From: Actinomycetes bacterium
Lineage (GTDB): Bacteria > Actinomycetota > Actinomycetes > Actinomycetales > Microbacteriaceae
Direction: 5' to 3'
Assembly (NCBI GenBank): GCA_030425055.1
Contig: JAUHVN010000179.1
Span: 1 to 6,068, forward strand
Length of the DNA: 6,068 bases
Of the stretch, positions 1 through 6,009 are shown one piece after another; the first letter of the stretch is position 1, and the number at the start of each line of letters is the position of its first letter. Made by a program: the position numbers and the translations under genes. Below the pieces are notes generated by a model. That model ran no database searches and was not told the DNA's origin. It saw nothing but the letters and a program-made list of their open reading frames with translations.

Positions 1-1700
1 GACCCGACCGTCTTCGACGGTCACCGCGAGGTCGCGGTACGCGAAGCTCGTGTACGAGAGTCCGTGCCCGAACGGGTAGCGCAGGTCGGTGCCGGCCTTG
101 TCGTGGAACCGGTAGCCGACGTAGATCGACTCGTAGTACTGCGCGACGGCGGACCGGTTGTAGTCGGCGGCGCAGCTGGCGTCGGCGACGGTGCGCGGCC
201 AACTCTCGGTGAGCTTCCCGGATGGGATTGCCTCGCCGAACAGCAGCCGGGTTGCGGCTTCGCCGCCGTTCATGCCGGGGAGCGAGAGCAGCAGCACCGC
301 GGCGAGTTCGTCGTGGCGGGGGATCTCGACGGGGGAGCCGGTCGAGAGCACCAGCACGACGCGGGCGCCGGCATCCATGAGCTCGTTCAGCACTCGTACC
401 TGTGCGTCGGGCAGCGCCATCGTGGTGCGATCGAACCCTTCGCTCTCCTCGAGGTCGCCAAGTCCGCCGAAGAACAGGACGGTGTCGGCATCCCGAGCCA
501 TGTCGAGTGCCTCGCGCTCGAGAGCCGCGTCGACCTTCGGGTCGAGGGCGCGGTAGCCGCGGGCGTAGCGGTAGTCGAGGCCGCGTGCGTCGAACGCGTC
601 GCGAGGCGACACCGTCTCAGGGGGTGAGATGAGTGAGGAACCCCCACCCTGGTAGCGCATGCGTTCGAACTGCTCGCCGATGACGACGAGTCCGCCGCGG
701 GTGCGGTCGAGGGGGAGTGTGCCATCGTTGGCGAGCAGCACCGCCCCCTCGGTCGCCACGCGTTGGGCGAGGGCGGCGTTGGCGGCGGCATCCACCGGCT
801 CTGCGTCGTGGTCGTGGGTGCAGCGATCGACCAGGGTCAGTACCCGCGCGACGGCCTGGTCGAGCAGCCCATCCGGCAGGCGCCCGTCGCGGACAGCGCC
901 GATGATCTCGGCCCGGTTGTGCTCGACCTGGCCGGGCATGTCGAGGTCGCAGCCGGCGGTGATGCCGGCGACGCGGTCGTGGGTGGCCCCCAATCCGTCA
1001 TCACGAGCCCGTCGAAACCCCACTCATCGCGCAGGATGCCGGTGAGCAGCTCCTGGTTGTCGGAGCAGAACGTGCCGTTCACCTGGTTGTACGCGCACAT
1101 CACCGTTGCGGGCGCGGCATCCTTCACGATGCGTTCGAAAGCGCGTAGGTAGATCTCACGCAGCGCCCGCTCGTCCACGACGCTGTCGCCGACGAACCGG
1201 TAGTCCTCGTTCGAGTTCGCGGCGAAGTGCTTCACGCTCGTCGCGACACCCGTGCTCTGCACGCCGTTCACGAACGCGGCACCGAAGACGCCGGAGACGA
1301 GCGGGTCCTCCGAGAAGTACTCGAAGTTGCGCCCACACAGGGGGCTGCGCATGATGTTCACCCCGGGAGCCAGCAGCACGTCGACATCGAGCGCGACGCT
1401 CTCGCGGCCGATCGCCGCACCCACCTCGAACGCGAGGGCCGGATCCCACGTCTTGGCGAGCGTGGTCGACGTGGGGAACGAGGTCGAGGGCTCGGCTTCC
1501 GCCAAACCGAACGCCCCGACGTTCGCGCGCACCTTGCGCACGCCGTGGGGGCCGTCGGTGAGGAACAGCTTCGGGATGCTGAGGCGCTCGACGCCGTTCG
1601 TGTTCCAGGCGTCGACGCCCTCTAGCAGCAGCGCCTTCTCGTCGAGCGTCAGCTGTGCGACGAGGTCTTCCACCGTGCGGGTGGGCGTCGACGCCGGCAT
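1..1700 (-). pseudogene. Family 3 glycoside hydrolase (beta-glucosidase type), frameshifted and cut by the left window edge
   Basis: Predicted retaining exo-glycosidase that removes terminal beta-linked glucose or a similar sugar from short saccharides or glycosides. No signal peptide is visible, so it is probably cytoplasmic. The first frame reads 238 normal residues: LFLTDGPHGVR (about 45-55), GRNFEYFSEDP (123-133), KHFAANSNE (157-165) and the nucleophile motif VMTDWG (Asp236). The next expected residues (A-T-H-D-R) are in the -1 frame, because the G run at 987-991 is one base short. Read straight through, the protein ends at 837 after 287 residues. The shifted frame stays open to base 1 and carries the rest of the fold: LLANDGTLPL, YQGGGSS, the acid/base region ESEGFDR (Glu about 421, restored numbering), SGKLTESWP and YPFGHGLSYT, where a fibronectin-III-like C-terminal domain starts. 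About 567 restored residues are visible, so the C-terminus lies outside. The ATG at 1700 has GAGGAG 7 bases upstream and overlaps the transporter stop. The break may be a true mutation or a homopolymer sequencing error. Confidence 0.92.
987..991 (-). other. One-base deletion site (G5 on the coding strand) that breaks the GH3 frame
   Basis: The coding strand reads GATTGGGGGCCACCCACGAC. Six Gs would give D-W-G-A-T-H-D, the usual sequence after the GH3 nucleophile; five Gs give D-W-G-P-P-T and a premature stop. The frame before this point and the -1 frame after it are both clean and family-like for hundreds of codons. The break is therefore recent, an assembly error, or read through by ribosomal slippage. 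Confidence 0.88.
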
Positions 1701-2977
1701 CAGCGAACTCCTCGTACGAAGAGCGTGACCACGCCGGTGCCGACCGCGACGACCGCGCCGGTGAGGAACAGTGCCGCGTAGTTGCCGCCGGTCGGATCGC
1801 CCAACAGGAGCAGGCTCGATCCGATGAGGGGCGCGATCGCGCTCGGCAGGGTGGCGGCGAGGTTGTAGATCGCCATCCAGCGGCCCGCCTGGTCGCGTTC
1901 AGGGACGAGGTCCGAGGCCATCGCGACATCGGTCGCGCCGAACATACCCGCAGCGCCCAGCACGAACATGACCGCAGCGAAGAACAGCCCGAACCCGTCG
2001 GTGAACGCCATCAGCGTGAGTCCGGTCGCGGTGAGGATCGACGCGGTGATGACGAAGACCTTGCGACGGCGGATTCGGTCGGAGACCATTCCGGATCCGA
2101 CGGCGAAGCTCATCGTGACGAGGATGCCGATGCCGCCGACGAGCGCGAGCTTCTGGCCCGCCTCCTCTGCCGTGAAGCCGAGACGGTCGGCGAGGAAGTA
2201 CAACTGGTAGGTGGTGAGGAAGGCGAGGGTCGTCTGCATCAGGAACTTGCCCAGCCACACCAGCGAGAAGTCGGGGTGCTTACGCGGGTTGAACACCATC
2301 AGACGGAACGTCTGTCCAACAGTGGTCCGCTCGACCGGTGCGGTCGAGTCGGGATAGACGAGCGTGTAGATGAGCGCGAACACAGCGAGCACCAGCACGG
2401 GCACCGTGAACAGAAGCACCAGGCTTCCGGTGAGCATGCCACCGATCGTGTAGCCGAACACACCCGCGAGCTGGGTCGCGACGCCGACGATCGCGCCGAC
2501 CGTGCCGCGCTGCGGCTCGGGCACCCGCTCGGCGACCACGGGGGTGATGGCGGCGCCGGTTCCTGCGCCGGCGACGCACACCAGCATCCACGAGAGGATG
2601 AGCAGCGGCACGCTCGGAGCGAGCGCGACGAAGACGGTGGCTACGAGGGTTCCGGTGATACCACCGATCAGCCACGGACGACGGCGTCCCCACCGCGAAC
2701 GCGTGTGGTCGCTCAGCACGCCCGCCAGCGGACCTGCGATGAGCGAGACGACCGCGCCGATCGCGGTCACCAGTCCGAGTGTCACGGCCTTGTCGTCGGG
2801 GGCGAGCAGCTGCACCTTGTAGGGGAGGCTGAACAGCGCTGGCATCATGATCGTGAAGTAGAGCCCGAAGTTCATCAGGCCGAACAGGGTCAGGAACAGT
2901 CCGCTGACCCTCGTAGGCGCTTCGACAGAGGGTGCGGCGTGGTCGACGGCGATGTTCGACTCATCGGTGGATGACAT
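1700..2977 (-). CDS. MFS sugar transporter, GPH/SLC45-like
   Basis: Inner-membrane secondary transporter, 425 residues, about twelve hydrophobic segments in two halves: roughly 27-49, 66-89, 102-120, 124-148, 159-180 and 185-207, then 236-261, 277-297, 307-325, 330-348, 367-393 and 400-421. The loop after segment 2 has SDHTRSRWGRRRP (89-101), the MFS motif A in the form common in GPH:cation symporters and SLC45/sucrose-type carriers. A weaker copy, VSDRIRRRKV (299-308), sits in the same place in the second half, as expected for the internal duplication. The family imports sugars or glycosides with a cation; the substrate cannot be read here. The ATG at 2977 has GGAG 5 bases upstream. The stop shares one base with the GH3 start (TGATG), which implies one transcript and translational coupling. 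A promoter and two operator-like sites lie just upstream. The exact MFS subfamily is less certain than the MFS assignment. Confidence 0.94.
   Translation of the reverse strand: MSSTDESNIAVDHAAPSVEAPTRVSGLFLTLFGLMNFGLYFTIMMPALFSLPYKVQLLAPDDKAVTLGLVTAIGAVVSLIAGPLAGVLSDHTRSRWGRRRPWLIGGITGTLVATVFVALAPSVPLLILSWMLVCVAGAGTGAAITPVVAERVPEPQRGTVGAIVGVATQLAGVFGYTIGGMLTGSLVLLFTVPVLVLAVFALIYTLVYPDSTAPVERTTVGQTFRLMVFNPRKHPDFSLVWLGKFLMQTTLAFLTTYQLYFLADRLGFTAEEAGQKLALVGGIGILVTMSFAVGSGMVSDRIRRRKVFVITASILTATGLTLMAFTDGFGLFFAAVMFVLGAAGMFGATDVAMASDLVPERDQAGRWMAIYNLAATLPSAIAPLIGSSLLLLGDPTGGNYAALFLTGAVVAVGTGVVTLFVRGVR
1708..1713 (-). promoter_or_regulatory. Ribosome binding site of the GH3 gene inside the transporter 3' end
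   Basis: GAGGAG lies 7 bases before the ATG at 1700 and within the last codons of the transporter. With the TGATG stop/start overlap it fixes the GH3 start and supports coupled translation. Confidence 0.75.
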
Positions 2978-3009
2978 GAGGACTCCGGTGTCTCGGGTGC
3001 GACGGCGCG

Positions 3010-3023
3010 CTAGCGCGCGCTAA
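3010..3023. promoter_or_regulatory. Operator-like site A (transporter promoter, +1 region)
   Basis: CTAGCGCGCGCTAA is a 14-bp dyad with one mismatched end pair and a central CG, the usual form of a LacI/GalR operator. It covers the predicted transcription start of the transporter. A second perfect palindrome, GCGCGCTAGCGCGC, overlaps it at 3005-3018 with a different centre, so the exact register is inferred from the three sister sites. Confidence 0.75.
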
Positions 3024-3028
3024 TGCCG

Positions 3029-3057
3029 ACCGTACGCCACTTCACTAGCGCGTGCAA
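3029..3057 (-). promoter_or_regulatory. Promoter of the transporter-GH3 operon
   Basis: On the minus strand TTGCAC (3057-3052) is the -35 candidate and TACGGT (3034-3029) the -10, with a 17-base spacer. The start would fall near 3022, giving a leader of about 45 bases before the ATG at 2977. Operator-like site B contains the -35 and site A covers the start, an arrangement expected for repression by blocking polymerase. Confidence 0.65.
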
Positions 3058-3058
3058 G
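3045..3058. promoter_or_regulatory. Operator-like site B (transporter promoter, -35 region)
   Basis: CTAGCGCGTGCAAG is an imperfect dyad with central CG. The identical 14-mer occurs in inverted orientation as site C upstream of lacI. Centre-to-centre distance to site A is 35 bp. The -35 hexamer of the transporter promoter lies inside it. Confidence 0.75.
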
Positions 3059-3134
3059 CGACAGCGCGCCGAGCCTCATCTCTTTGGGGATGACCGTGCA
3101 GCGCGGTTGAGGACGACGAGGTGGTGGCGCCCTG

Positions 3135-4121
3135 TCACGACGTCTCGCGGGCGATCAGCTCGGTTCGGGCCTTGGGGCTGGAGGTCGGGATCGGGGCGCC
3201 GTCGGCCGCGGTCAGGGCCATCTGGGCGAAGTAGCGGCCGAGGCCGGCGATGTCGACGCGGACGGAGCTCAGGGACGGTACGAGGAGCGCCGCGATCGGA
3301 GTGTCGTCGTGGCCGACGATCGCTACGCGCCCAGGCACCGGGATGCCGCCGCGGAGGGCGGCGGCCAGCATCCACGCCGCCACGTCGTCGTTGTAGGCGA
3401 CGATGCCGTCCGCGCCCGCGTCGAGAACCGTGGCCAGTGGCGTGGCGGCTGAGTCCTGATCGACGATGACGGTCGCGACGAGTTCGACGCCGGGGGACTG
3501 CTCGATTGCGGCGAGTGCGACGCGTCGGCGCAGTTCGCCCAGTTCCGCTAGGCGGGGGTCTGCAGGCGCGGCGAAAGCGAGCCGGGTGCGCCCGCGACCT
3601 ACGAGGTGCTGTACCTGCAGGGCGGGGCCGTCGCTGAGCTCGTCGAAGGCGAAACCGTCCTCACGCGAGGTGTCGGGCACGATGTGCTCGACCCCGGCTG
3701 CGCGGAATCGTTCGATCTGCTCGCGCGAGAACGGGGTGAGACCCATGACGACATCCGGGCTCAGGGTCTCCCACAGCGGCTGTGCCTTGCCGCCGGCGTG
3801 CGGGGTGACGGTCACTAGCGAGTATCCGGCCTCGTCGAGGGCGAGGGATGCCTCGTCGAGGTTGGTGCGCAGGTTGTGGTCGAGCGGCCAGTCGGGCATC
3901 ACCAGCAGTACGATCCGGCTGCGGCCGCTGGCGAGGGCGCGCGCTGCGGTATTGGCCCGGTAACCCAGGCGCTTCGCCTCGGCGAGCACGCGCTTACGGG
4001 TCGCATCCGAGATCTTCTGCCCCGGGGTGTCGTTGAGCACGAACCCGACGGTGGCCCGCGAGACGCCCAGCGAGCGCGCGACATCTGCAGCAGTGACACG
4101 CTTCGTCGCCGTAGTGCTCAT
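3135..4121 (-). CDS. LacI/GalR-family transcriptional repressor
   Basis: Cytoplasmic DNA-binding regulator, 328 residues, normal length for the family. The N-terminal helix-turn-helix is at about 9-31 (TAADVARSLGVSRATVGFVL), with the recognition helix in VSRATVG. The hinge helix follows at about 57-66 (NTAARALASG), then a periplasmic-binding-protein-like sensor domain from about 69 to the end (IVLLVMPDWP, VVMGLTPF, GIVAYNDDVAAWML, VAIVGHDD, SSVRVD). Family members bind a sugar or sugar phosphate and leave the operator when it is present. I chose the ATG at 4121 (MSTTATKRVT), preceded by GGGGAG 4 bases upstream. An ATG 37 codons further up, at 4232, would put operators and promoter inside the coding region. 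The gene reads towards the transporter and is divergent from the SDR. Four matching operator-like sites flank it, two at each end, so autoregulation and local control are likely. No terminator is seen after its stop. Confidence 0.95.
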   Translation of the reverse strand: MSTTATKRVTAADVARSLGVSRATVGFVLNDTPGQKISDATRKRVLAEAKRLGYRANTAARALASGRSRIVLLVMPDWPLDHNLRTNLDEASLALDEAGYSLVTVTPHAGGKAQPLWETLSPDVVMGLTPFSREQIERFRAAGVEHIVPDTSREDGFAFDELSDGPALQVQHLVGRGRTRLAFAAPADPRLAELGELRRRVALAAIEQSPGVELVATVIVDQDSAATPLATVLDAGADGIVAYNDDVAAWMLAAALRGGIPVPGRVAIVGHDDTPIAALLVPSLSSVRVDIAGLGRYFAQMALTAADGAPIPTSSPKARTELIARETS

Positions 4122-4137
4122 GTTTCTCCCCGCCCGA

Positions 4138-4151
4138 CTTGCACGCGCTAG
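4138..4151. promoter_or_regulatory. Operator-like site C (lacI start region / SDR -35)
   Basis: Read on the minus strand this is CTAGCGCGTGCAAG, identical over 14 bases to site B. It lies at the predicted lacI transcription start and contains the TTGCAC proposed as -35 of the divergent SDR promoter, so one bound repressor could block both genes. Confidence 0.78.
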
Positions 4152-4168
4152 CGAAATCACCGTACCAT
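4139..4168 (+). promoter_or_regulatory. Promoter of the SDR gene
   Basis: TTGCAC (4139-4144) and TACCAT (4163-4168) with an 18-base spacer. The layout copies the transporter promoter: the -35 inside a CTTGCACGCGCTAG site, a TANNNT box, then a second operator-like site just past the start near 4175. The -10 overlaps the lacI -10 on the opposite strand. The leader would be about 120 bases. A TTGACG at 4194 was considered as a -35 but has no -10 partner. Confidence 0.55.
4159..4164 (-). promoter_or_regulatory. -10 element of the lacI promoter
   Basis: TACGGT on the minus strand matches the transporter -10 exactly and would start transcription near 4152, about 31 bases before the lacI ATG. No convincing -35 hexamer is seen at the right distance; that position is occupied by operator-like site D. 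Autorepression is inferred. Confidence 0.5.
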
Positions 4169-4179
4169 CGACGCACGCA

Positions 4180-4193
4180 CTAGCGCGGGCTAG
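4180..4193. promoter_or_regulatory. Operator-like site D (between lacI and SDR)
   Basis: CTAGCGCGGGCTAG, extendable to ACTAGCGCGGGCTAGT (4179-4194) with only one mismatched pair next to the central CG. It lies just downstream of the predicted SDR start and over the expected lacI -35. Centre-to-centre distance to site C is 42 bp, about four helical turns. Confidence 0.78.
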
Positions 4194-4279
4194 TTGACGG
4201 CTTACGCGGCCACTCTCTCCTGCGAGTCGCACGGAGCGATGCTGGGCCCCGGTGGTCGTCCCTTTCGCGCTGTCCGACA

Positions 4280-4285
4280 GAGAGG
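4280..4285 (+). promoter_or_regulatory. Ribosome binding site that decides the SDR TTG start
   Basis: GAGAGG sits 9 bases before the TTG at 4295. I found no in-frame ATG or GTG between about 4235 and the Rossmann motif, and the TTG gives the expected short lead-in (M-A-I-E-R-T-A-L-L-T-G). Confidence 0.6.
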
Positions 4286-4294
4286 CGTCCTCAA

Positions 4295-5737
4295 TTGGCT
4301 ATCGAACGCACTGCCCTCCTCACCGGCGCCACCGGCAACTGGGGGCGCGCCACCCTTCACGAGTTCAGGAGCCACCCCGAGATCCGGGTTCGTGCTTTCG
4401 CGCAGCCGACGGCCCGTGACCGTGCCGTGTTGGAGGGCTTTGCCGATATGCCGAATCTCGAAGTCGCGTGGGGCGACCTCACCCGATACGTCGACGTCGC
4501 CAAAGCGATCGACGGCGTCGACGTGATCCTGCACGTCGGCGCGGTCGTGTCGCCGATTGCGGATGAGAAGCCGAAGCTCGCGCACCGGGTCAACATCGGC
4601 TCGATGCAGAACATCATCCGCGCCGTCAAGGCACTACCCGACCCGGCTGCGGTCGGTGTCATCGGCATCGGCTCTGTCGCCGAGACCGGCGACCGGCAGG
4701 CGCCGGTGCACTGGGGGCGCGTCGGCGACCCGATCCGGGTGTCGCAATTCGACGAGTACGGGCAGACGAAGGTCGTCGCCGAGAAGCTTCTCCTCGAATC
4801 CGGGCTGCCCAAGTGGGCGTGGCTGCGACAGACCGGCATCTTCCACCCCGGGATGCTGGAGATCCGCGACCCGATCATGACCCACTCGCCCTTCGCCGGC
4901 GTCATGGAATGGGTGTCCGCGGAGGACTCCGCCCGCCTCCTCGCCCGTGCGTCGAGCAGCACCGTTCCCGACGAGTTCTGGCGCGGCGTCTACAACATCG
5001 GTGGCGGCGACGGCTGGCGGCTCACGAACTGGGAACTGCAGCTCGCCATCGGCGGCGCAATGGGCGTCCGCGACGTGCGCACCTGGTACGACCGCAACTG
5101 GTTCGCGACGAAGAACTTCCACGGCCAGTGGTACACCGACAGCGACCGTCTCCAAGAACTCATCCCGTTCCGGGAAGACACCTTCGACGCCGCCCTCGGT
5201 CGCGCGCTCGTCACGCTCCCGGAATCCGTCCGGTCCGCGGGCAAGGTGCCGTCGTGGATCGTGAAGCACCTCGTGATGAAGCCGCTCACGCGCAAGCCGC
5301 GCGGCACTATGCACGCGATCCGCGCCGCCGCGCACGATGAGATCCGCGCCCACTTCGGCTCGCTCGACGAGTGGAATTCGATCGGGGATTGGTCCACCTT
5401 CGAGGTGCCGCTGCCGTCCCGCGTGCCCACGCTACTTGACCACGGCTACGACGAAGACCTGCCCTCAACGGCATGGGATGTGGAGGTCTATCGCGGCGTG
5501 GCCGACTTCCGCGGTGGCTCACTCCTCACTGAAAGCGCCACGGTTGGGGACATTGCGACCCCGCTGGTCTGGCGCTGCGCCCTCGGCCATGTCTTCGCCG
5601 CCAGCCCACGTCTCGTCCTCAACGCCGGACACTGGTGCCCCGACTGCACGCGCGACAGCGCCACCTACGAACTCCAGGCCGAGCGCAACCCGTTCCTGGC
5701 GCAGCTGTATCAAGGAGAGGCCGCCGCACGGGTGTGA
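4295..5737 (+). CDS. Extended SDR (NAD(P)-dependent epimerase/dehydratase type) with C-terminal zinc-ribbon-like extension
   Basis: Predicted cytoplasmic NAD(P)-dependent oxidoreductase or epimerase, 480 residues. The Rossmann dinucleotide motif TGATGNWG is at 10-17, an acidic GDL at 60-62, HVGAVVSP at 80-87, and the catalytic pair YGQTK (Tyr155, Lys159) follows IGSVAETG (125-132) in the usual extended-SDR order. A substrate-side region with YNIGGGDGWRLTNWEL (233-248) follows. Typical extended SDRs are 300-350 residues; this one continues for about 150. The end has WRCALGHVF (426-434) and HWCPDC (446-451). Cys428, His432, Cys448 and Cys451 resemble the treble-clef zinc-ribbon pattern W-C-GH...CP-C. 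Residues about 330-425 are not recognised. It starts at a TTG, is divergent from lacI, and its promoter shares operator-like sites with the transporter operon, so it probably acts on the same sugar or glycoside. The substrate is unknown, and the zinc role could be structural. Confidence 0.92.
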   Translation: MAIERTALLTGATGNWGRATLHEFRSHPEIRVRAFAQPTARDRAVLEGFADMPNLEVAWGDLTRYVDVAKAIDGVDVILHVGAVVSPIADEKPKLAHRVNIGSMQNIIRAVKALPDPAAVGVIGIGSVAETGDRQAPVHWGRVGDPIRVSQFDEYGQTKVVAEKLLLESGLPKWAWLRQTGIFHPGMLEIRDPIMTHSPFAGVMEWVSAEDSARLLARASSSTVPDEFWRGVYNIGGGDGWRLTNWELQLAIGGAMGVRDVRTWYDRNWFATKNFHGQWYTDSDRLQELIPFREDTFDAALGRALVTLPESVRSAGKVPSWIVKHLVMKPLTRKPRGTMHAIRAAAHDEIRAHFGSLDEWNSIGDWSTFEVPLPSRVPTLLDHGYDEDLPSTAWDVEVYRGVADFRGGSLLTESATVGDIATPLVWRCALGHVFAASPRLVLNAGHWCPDCTRDSATYELQAERNPFLAQLYQGEAAARV

Positions 5738-5826
5738 GCCGGGCATCCTGCGGCTGGTCGACATGGCCGGTTCGTCCAGCGCTCCGCGCCTGTGGACAGT
5801 CGGGTGTGGGCGGTCGGCTGACGGGA

Positions 5827-5865
5827 CCAGATTGGGACCAAAAACCCCTCCCGAGTCCCAGATTG
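5827..5865. repeat. Short direct repeats CCAGATTG and GGGACCA
   Basis: CCAGATTG occurs twice, 31 bp apart. The first copy is embedded in GGGACCAGATTGGGACCA (5823-5840), which itself repeats GGGACCA. Role unknown; protein-binding arms or decayed repeats are possible. Confidence 0.4.
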
Positions 5866-5891
5866 AGCCCGCGCACCCCCGTGCCCGCCGG

Positions 5892-5897
5892 TAGACT
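5892..5897 (+). promoter_or_regulatory. Possible -10 element (TAGACT) of a short transcript
   Basis: TAGACT fits the actinobacterial TANNNT box and lies 6 bases before an ATG at 5904, the geometry of a leaderless start. No clear -35 is seen (TTGAGC at 5863 is too far). The transcript would run into the terminator at 6010-6035, giving an RNA of about 130 bases. Confidence 0.35.
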
Positions 5898-5910
5898 GAA
5901 CCCATGAAAA

Positions 5911-5943
5911 CCGCGAAATCACGCGGCTTCCTGCCCATGCAGG
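5911..5943 (+). other. Two small hairpins upstream of the tRNA-like stretch
   Basis: CCGCG/CGCGG (5911-5915 and 5922-5926, 6-base loop) is followed by CCTGC/GCAGG (5930-5934 and 5939-5943, 4-base loop). Both stems are perfect but short. They could be part of a small structured RNA starting near 5904. Confidence 0.35.
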
Positions 5944-5969
5944 GTGGGGGACTCGGGGCCCAGACGACC

Positions 5970-6004
5970 TTCAGTTGTTCATGGTTCGAGTCCAGGTACC
6001 CCAG
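5970..6004 (+). other. tRNA 3'-end-like fragment (T arm and acceptor strand)
   Basis: CATGG-TTCGAGT-CCAGG (5980-5996) has the layout of a tRNA T arm, with four of five stem pairs, followed by TACCCCA-G (5997-6004) as a 3' acceptor strand with discriminator base. The only upstream match to that acceptor is TGGGGGA at 5945-5951, giving a span of about 59 bases and no normal D or anticodon arm. It is therefore not an intact tRNA gene. It may be a decayed tRNA or the remnant of an integration site in a tRNA 3' end. Confidence 0.4.
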
Positions 6005-6009
6005 CTCTG

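Larger units (their letters stand above)
5738..5903. other. Non-coding stretch after the SDR with short repeats
   Basis: No convincing gene on either strand; the open frames here lack a ribosome site and a coding-like composition. A weak hairpin (AGCCG/CGGCT, arms 5737-5741 and 5751-5755) follows the stop but has no T tract, so no clear SDR terminator is seen. GGGACCA is repeated at 5823-5829 and 5834-5840. CCAGATTG is repeated at 5827-5834 and 5858-5865. Confidence 0.5.

Noticed and set aside
763..1152. Plus-strand open frame opposite the GH3 gene
   Set aside because: It is the complement of a well-conserved GH3 frame and looks open only because of GC-rich codon bias.
1655..2974. Long plus-strand open frame (439 codons) opposite the transporter
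   Set aside because: Its product is a low-complexity run of Glu, Arg, His and Gly, typical of antisense to a GC-rich membrane protein; the minus-strand transporter explains the region.
3815..3820. CTAGCG inside lacI as a further operator
   Set aside because: Only a half-site is present; the other half of the dyad is missing.
4122..4232. Upstream ATG that would lengthen the repressor by 37 residues
   Set aside because: It would place the operators and promoter inside the coding region, and the extra residues precede a normal family N-terminus; the ATG at 4121 has a good ribosome site.
5791..5799. TGTGGACAG as a DnaA box
   Set aside because: A single imperfect copy without neighbours or an AT-rich region does not support an origin.
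5519..5938. Minus-strand open frame overlapping the SDR 3' end
   Set aside because: It overlaps a conserved zinc-ribbon-like coding region in antisense and has no recognisable domain.
5945..6004. Intact tRNA gene
   Set aside because: Only the T arm and acceptor strand fit; the span is about 59 bases, the acceptor has a mismatch, and no D arm or proper anticodon loop (no T at position 33) can be formed.
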